Shown: positions 10,279 through 11,857 of the stretch, piece by piece | Layout of the letters: each line of letters opens with the position of its first letter | Position numbering within the stretch: position 1 is the stretch's first letter | DNA from: Proteobacteria bacterium UBA964 | GTDB taxonomy: Bacteria; Pseudomonadota; Gammaproteobacteria; Steroidobacterales; Steroidobacteraceae | Direction of reading: 5' to 3' | DNA length: 11,857 nt | Assembly (NCBI GenBank): GCA_002292945.1 | Contig: DBCG01000008.1 | Span: 1-11,857 of the forward strand | Notes under the pieces: model-generated | Seen by the model: only the letters and a program-made list of their open reading frames with translations | Told to the model about the DNA's origin: nothing | Database searches by the model: none | Position numbers and translations under genes: made by a program

Positions 10279-11857
10279 TTGAACCAGCCCCCAGCCTCCA
10301 CAGAGGCCGTCCCCCGCCTCGCACGTGTCATACCGCGCGATGGCCATCCCATCTCCCGTTCGAAGATCTCGCCCGAGGCCCTAAGGGTCCTTTATCGGTT
10401 GCGCGAGGCAGGCTTCGAGGCCTTCTTGGTCGGCGGTTGTGTCCGCGATCTGATGGTCGGCCTGGAGCCCAAGGATTTCGATGTCGCCACCGACGCGTTG
10501 CCTGAGCAGGTCAAGCGCCTGTTCCGCAACTGCCGGCTGGTCGGCCGGCGTTTCCGTTTGGCGCATGTCTTCTTCGGCCGCGAGATCATCGAGGTCGCGA
10601 CCTTCCGCGCCTCGGGCGGTCCGCCGATCGCCGATGAAGTGGACGACACGGAAGAGGACATCGTGGACCCGTCGATCCTCGGCGATGAGGATCTCGATGC
10701 CGACGACGGTTTTGAGGGTGACGGCGTCGTCCGCGACGCCAACGGCGATATCAACGGAAACATCGATCCGCACTATGTCCCGCCGACTCCCGTTGCGTCG
10801 GGCTCCGGCAGCGCTGTCAGCGGCCACGGCGGGGAGCGGTTGGTCGACGAAAGCGGTCGGATCCTGCGCGACAACGTCTACGGCAGCATCGACGAGGATG
10901 TCTGGCGGCGCGATTTCACCTGCAACTCGCTCTACTACAACATCGCTGATTTCTCGGTATGGGATTACTGCGGTGGTTTCGAGGATGTCCAGGCACGTCG
11001 GTTGCGTCTGATCGGCGACCCCGAGACGCGCTACCGCGAGGATCCGGTGCGGATGCTGCGTGCGGCGCGTTTCGAGGCGAAGCTCGGCTTCTCGTTCGAC
11101 CCGGCGACCGCTGAGCCGGTCGAGCGCTTGCGCGAGCTGCTCGGCGGCGTCCCGCCCGCCCGTCTCTTCGACGAGACGCTGAAACTGTTCCTCACCGGTC
11201 ACGGTGTGCGCAGCTACGAAGTGCTGCGTGCGCACGGCCTGCTCGAGATGCTGCTGCCGAATGTCGCCGAGTTCTCCCGTCAGTACCCGGGCAGTCCGCC
11301 GGAACGCATGTTGTTGCGCGGTCTCGCAGACACCGACGGGCGGGTCCGCGCCGATCGTCCCGTGTCGCCGGTGTTCCTGTTCGCGCTTTTCATGTACGGG
11401 CCGATCGGCCTGCGCATCGAGCAGGCCCCGCGCCGCATGTGGCACGACACCGGCACCATCCTCGATGCGTTCGACCATGTCGCGCGGGCGATCTGCCAAC
11501 GGATCGCCATCCCGCGGCGCTTCATGCTCGGCGTACGAGAGATGTTCCTCATGCAACCGCGCCTCGAAGCGCCGCGTGGCCGGCGTGCCCTGCGCACGCT
11601 GGAACACCCGCGCTTGCGGGCGGCCTTCGATCTGCTGCAGTTGCGTGCCGAGTTCGGCATGGCCGATCCGGCGATCGTCGAATGGTGGGGCAAGTTGCAG
11701 GCGGCGTCCCCCGCGCAGCGCGCGCAGATGAGCGACTCTTCGGCTCAAGAGGGCGCGGGTCCGGGCGGGGGCGGTGACGATGCTGCAGCGGGTGAGGGCG
11801 GTGACGGCCCACGCCGCGGCCGTCGTCGTCGCGGCGGCCGCAGTCGCCGCGGCGGAC
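10279..11857 (+). CDS. pcnB: Poly(A) polymerase I PcnB (3' end beyond window)
   Basis: PcnB is a class II nucleotidyltransferase that adds 3' poly(A) tails to RNA, marking it for decay. At least 526 residues are visible (E. coli 465). Seen: VIPRDGHPISRSKIS, catalytic GGCVRDLMVGLEPKDFDVAT (52-71; D66 and D68), LFRNCRLVGRRFRLAHVFFG, RRDFTCNSLYY (210-220; D212 is the likely third carboxylate) and YREDPVRMLRAARF (252-265). LVGRRFRLAHV favours poly(A) polymerase over the related CCA-adding enzymes. Between ATFR (107-110) and LRDN (196-199) lie 85 residues instead of about 21 in E. coli; the extra stretch is highly acidic. The tail after about residue 485 is Gly-rich, then Arg/Gly-rich (PRRGRRRRGGRSRRGG), resembling the basic tail of E. 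coli PcnB. TTG 10279 is the only start codon between the in-frame stop at 10189 and the conserved block; its ribosome-binding site is weak (GCGGA, 12 nt away). It is divergent from tRNA-Glu. Confidence 0.93.
   Translation, partial: MNQPPASTEAVPRLARVIPRDGHPISRSKISPEALRVLYRLREAGFEAFLVGGCVRDLMVGLEPKDFDVATDALPEQVKRLFRNCRLVGRRFRLAHVFFGREIIEVATFRASGGPPIADEVDDTEEDIVDPSILGDEDLDADDGFEGDGVVRDANGDINGNIDPHYVPPTPVASGSGSAVSGHGGERLVDESGRILRDNVYGSIDEDVWRRDFTCNSLYYNIADFSVWDYCGGFEDVQARRLRLIGDPETRYREDPVRMLRAARFEAKLGFSFDPATAEPVERLRELLGGVPPARLFDETLKLFLTGHGVRSYEVLRAHGLLEMLLPNVAEFSRQYPGSPPERMLLRGLADTDGRVRADRPVSPVFLFALFMYGPIGLRIEQAPRRMWHDTGTILDAFDHVARAICQRIAIPRRFMLGVREMFLMQPRLEAPRGRRALRTLEHPRLRAAFDLLQLRAEFGMADPAIVEWWGKLQAASPAQRAQMSDSSAQEGAGPGGGGDDAAAGEGGDGPRRGRRRRGGRSRRGG

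Noticed and set aside
9950..10282. Plus-strand open frame crossing the end of maiA, tRNA-Glu and the pcnB spacer
   Set aside because: It runs through a tRNA gene and a promoter; no ribosome-binding site and no family similarity.
10381..11748. 455-codon minus-strand open frame opposite pcnB
   Set aside because: The plus strand carries all PcnB catalytic blocks; the minus frame is an antisense shadow with no recognisable motifs.
10279..11857. Alternative identification of pcnB as a tRNA CCA-adding enzyme
   Set aside because: The LVGRRFRLAHV block, the long N-terminus with VIPRDGHPISR and the Arg-rich C-terminal tail match poly(A) polymerase I; the class II CCA enzymes of this group have a different N-terminus.

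Overview
The window is a G+C-rich (about two-thirds by eye), densely packed chromosomal segment from a Gram-negative bacterium, most likely a gammaproteobacterium. The gene order ruvA-ruvB-ybgC-tolQ-tolR-tolA-tolB-pal-cpoB is the classical proteobacterial one. The queE-queC extension, a tRNA-Lys directly after it, and pcnB nearby point to a Xanthomonadales/Nevskiales-like lineage, but that placement is an inference from gene order and composition only. I see no integrase, transposase, phage gene, CRISPR array or toxin-antitoxin pair. Nearly everything is conserved housekeeping content, and I do not find a new multi-gene system.

Region 1 (1-7936) is one long co-directional array. It begins with the 3' part of ruvA, then ruvB (Holliday junction branch migration), ybgC (thioesterase), the complete Tol-Pal envelope machine tolQRAB-pal with its partner cpoB, and queE-queC (queuosine precursor synthesis). 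Genes overlap or are separated by 0-38 nt, so transcription as one or a few polycistronic units and translational coupling are likely. TolQ/TolR form the proton-driven motor, TolA spans the periplasm, TolB and the lipoprotein Pal sit at the outer membrane and peptidoglycan, and CpoB links the system to septal peptidoglycan synthesis.

Region 2 (7934-8834) holds tRNA-Lys(TTT), whose -10 hexamer overlaps the queC stop codon, followed by a convergent LOG-family (TIGR00730-like) nucleotide hydrolase gene on the minus strand. A perfect 14-nt palindrome lies between them.

Region 3 (8835-10126) runs on the plus strand: an unrecognised four-helix membrane protein of 129 aa, then maiA, a zeta-class glutathione transferase/maleylacetoacetate isomerase. 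Both have clear Shine-Dalgarno sequences.

Region 4 (10127-11857) has tRNA-Glu(CTC) on the minus strand with a strong promoter, and divergent pcnB (poly(A) polymerase I), which starts at TTG and runs off the right edge. The most unusual features are in pcnB: a long, very acidic insertion within the catalytic domain containing a DxNxDxNxN motif, and an Arg/Gly-rich C-terminal tail. The tRNA-Glu and pcnB -10 elements appear to overlap on opposite strands.

Minor oddities: TTG starts in ybgC, tolQ and pcnB, two of them in four-base TTGA overlaps with the upstream stop codon; a short, Pro/Ala-rich TolA with an 18-nt tandem repeat; and one tRNA with and one without an encoded CCA end.
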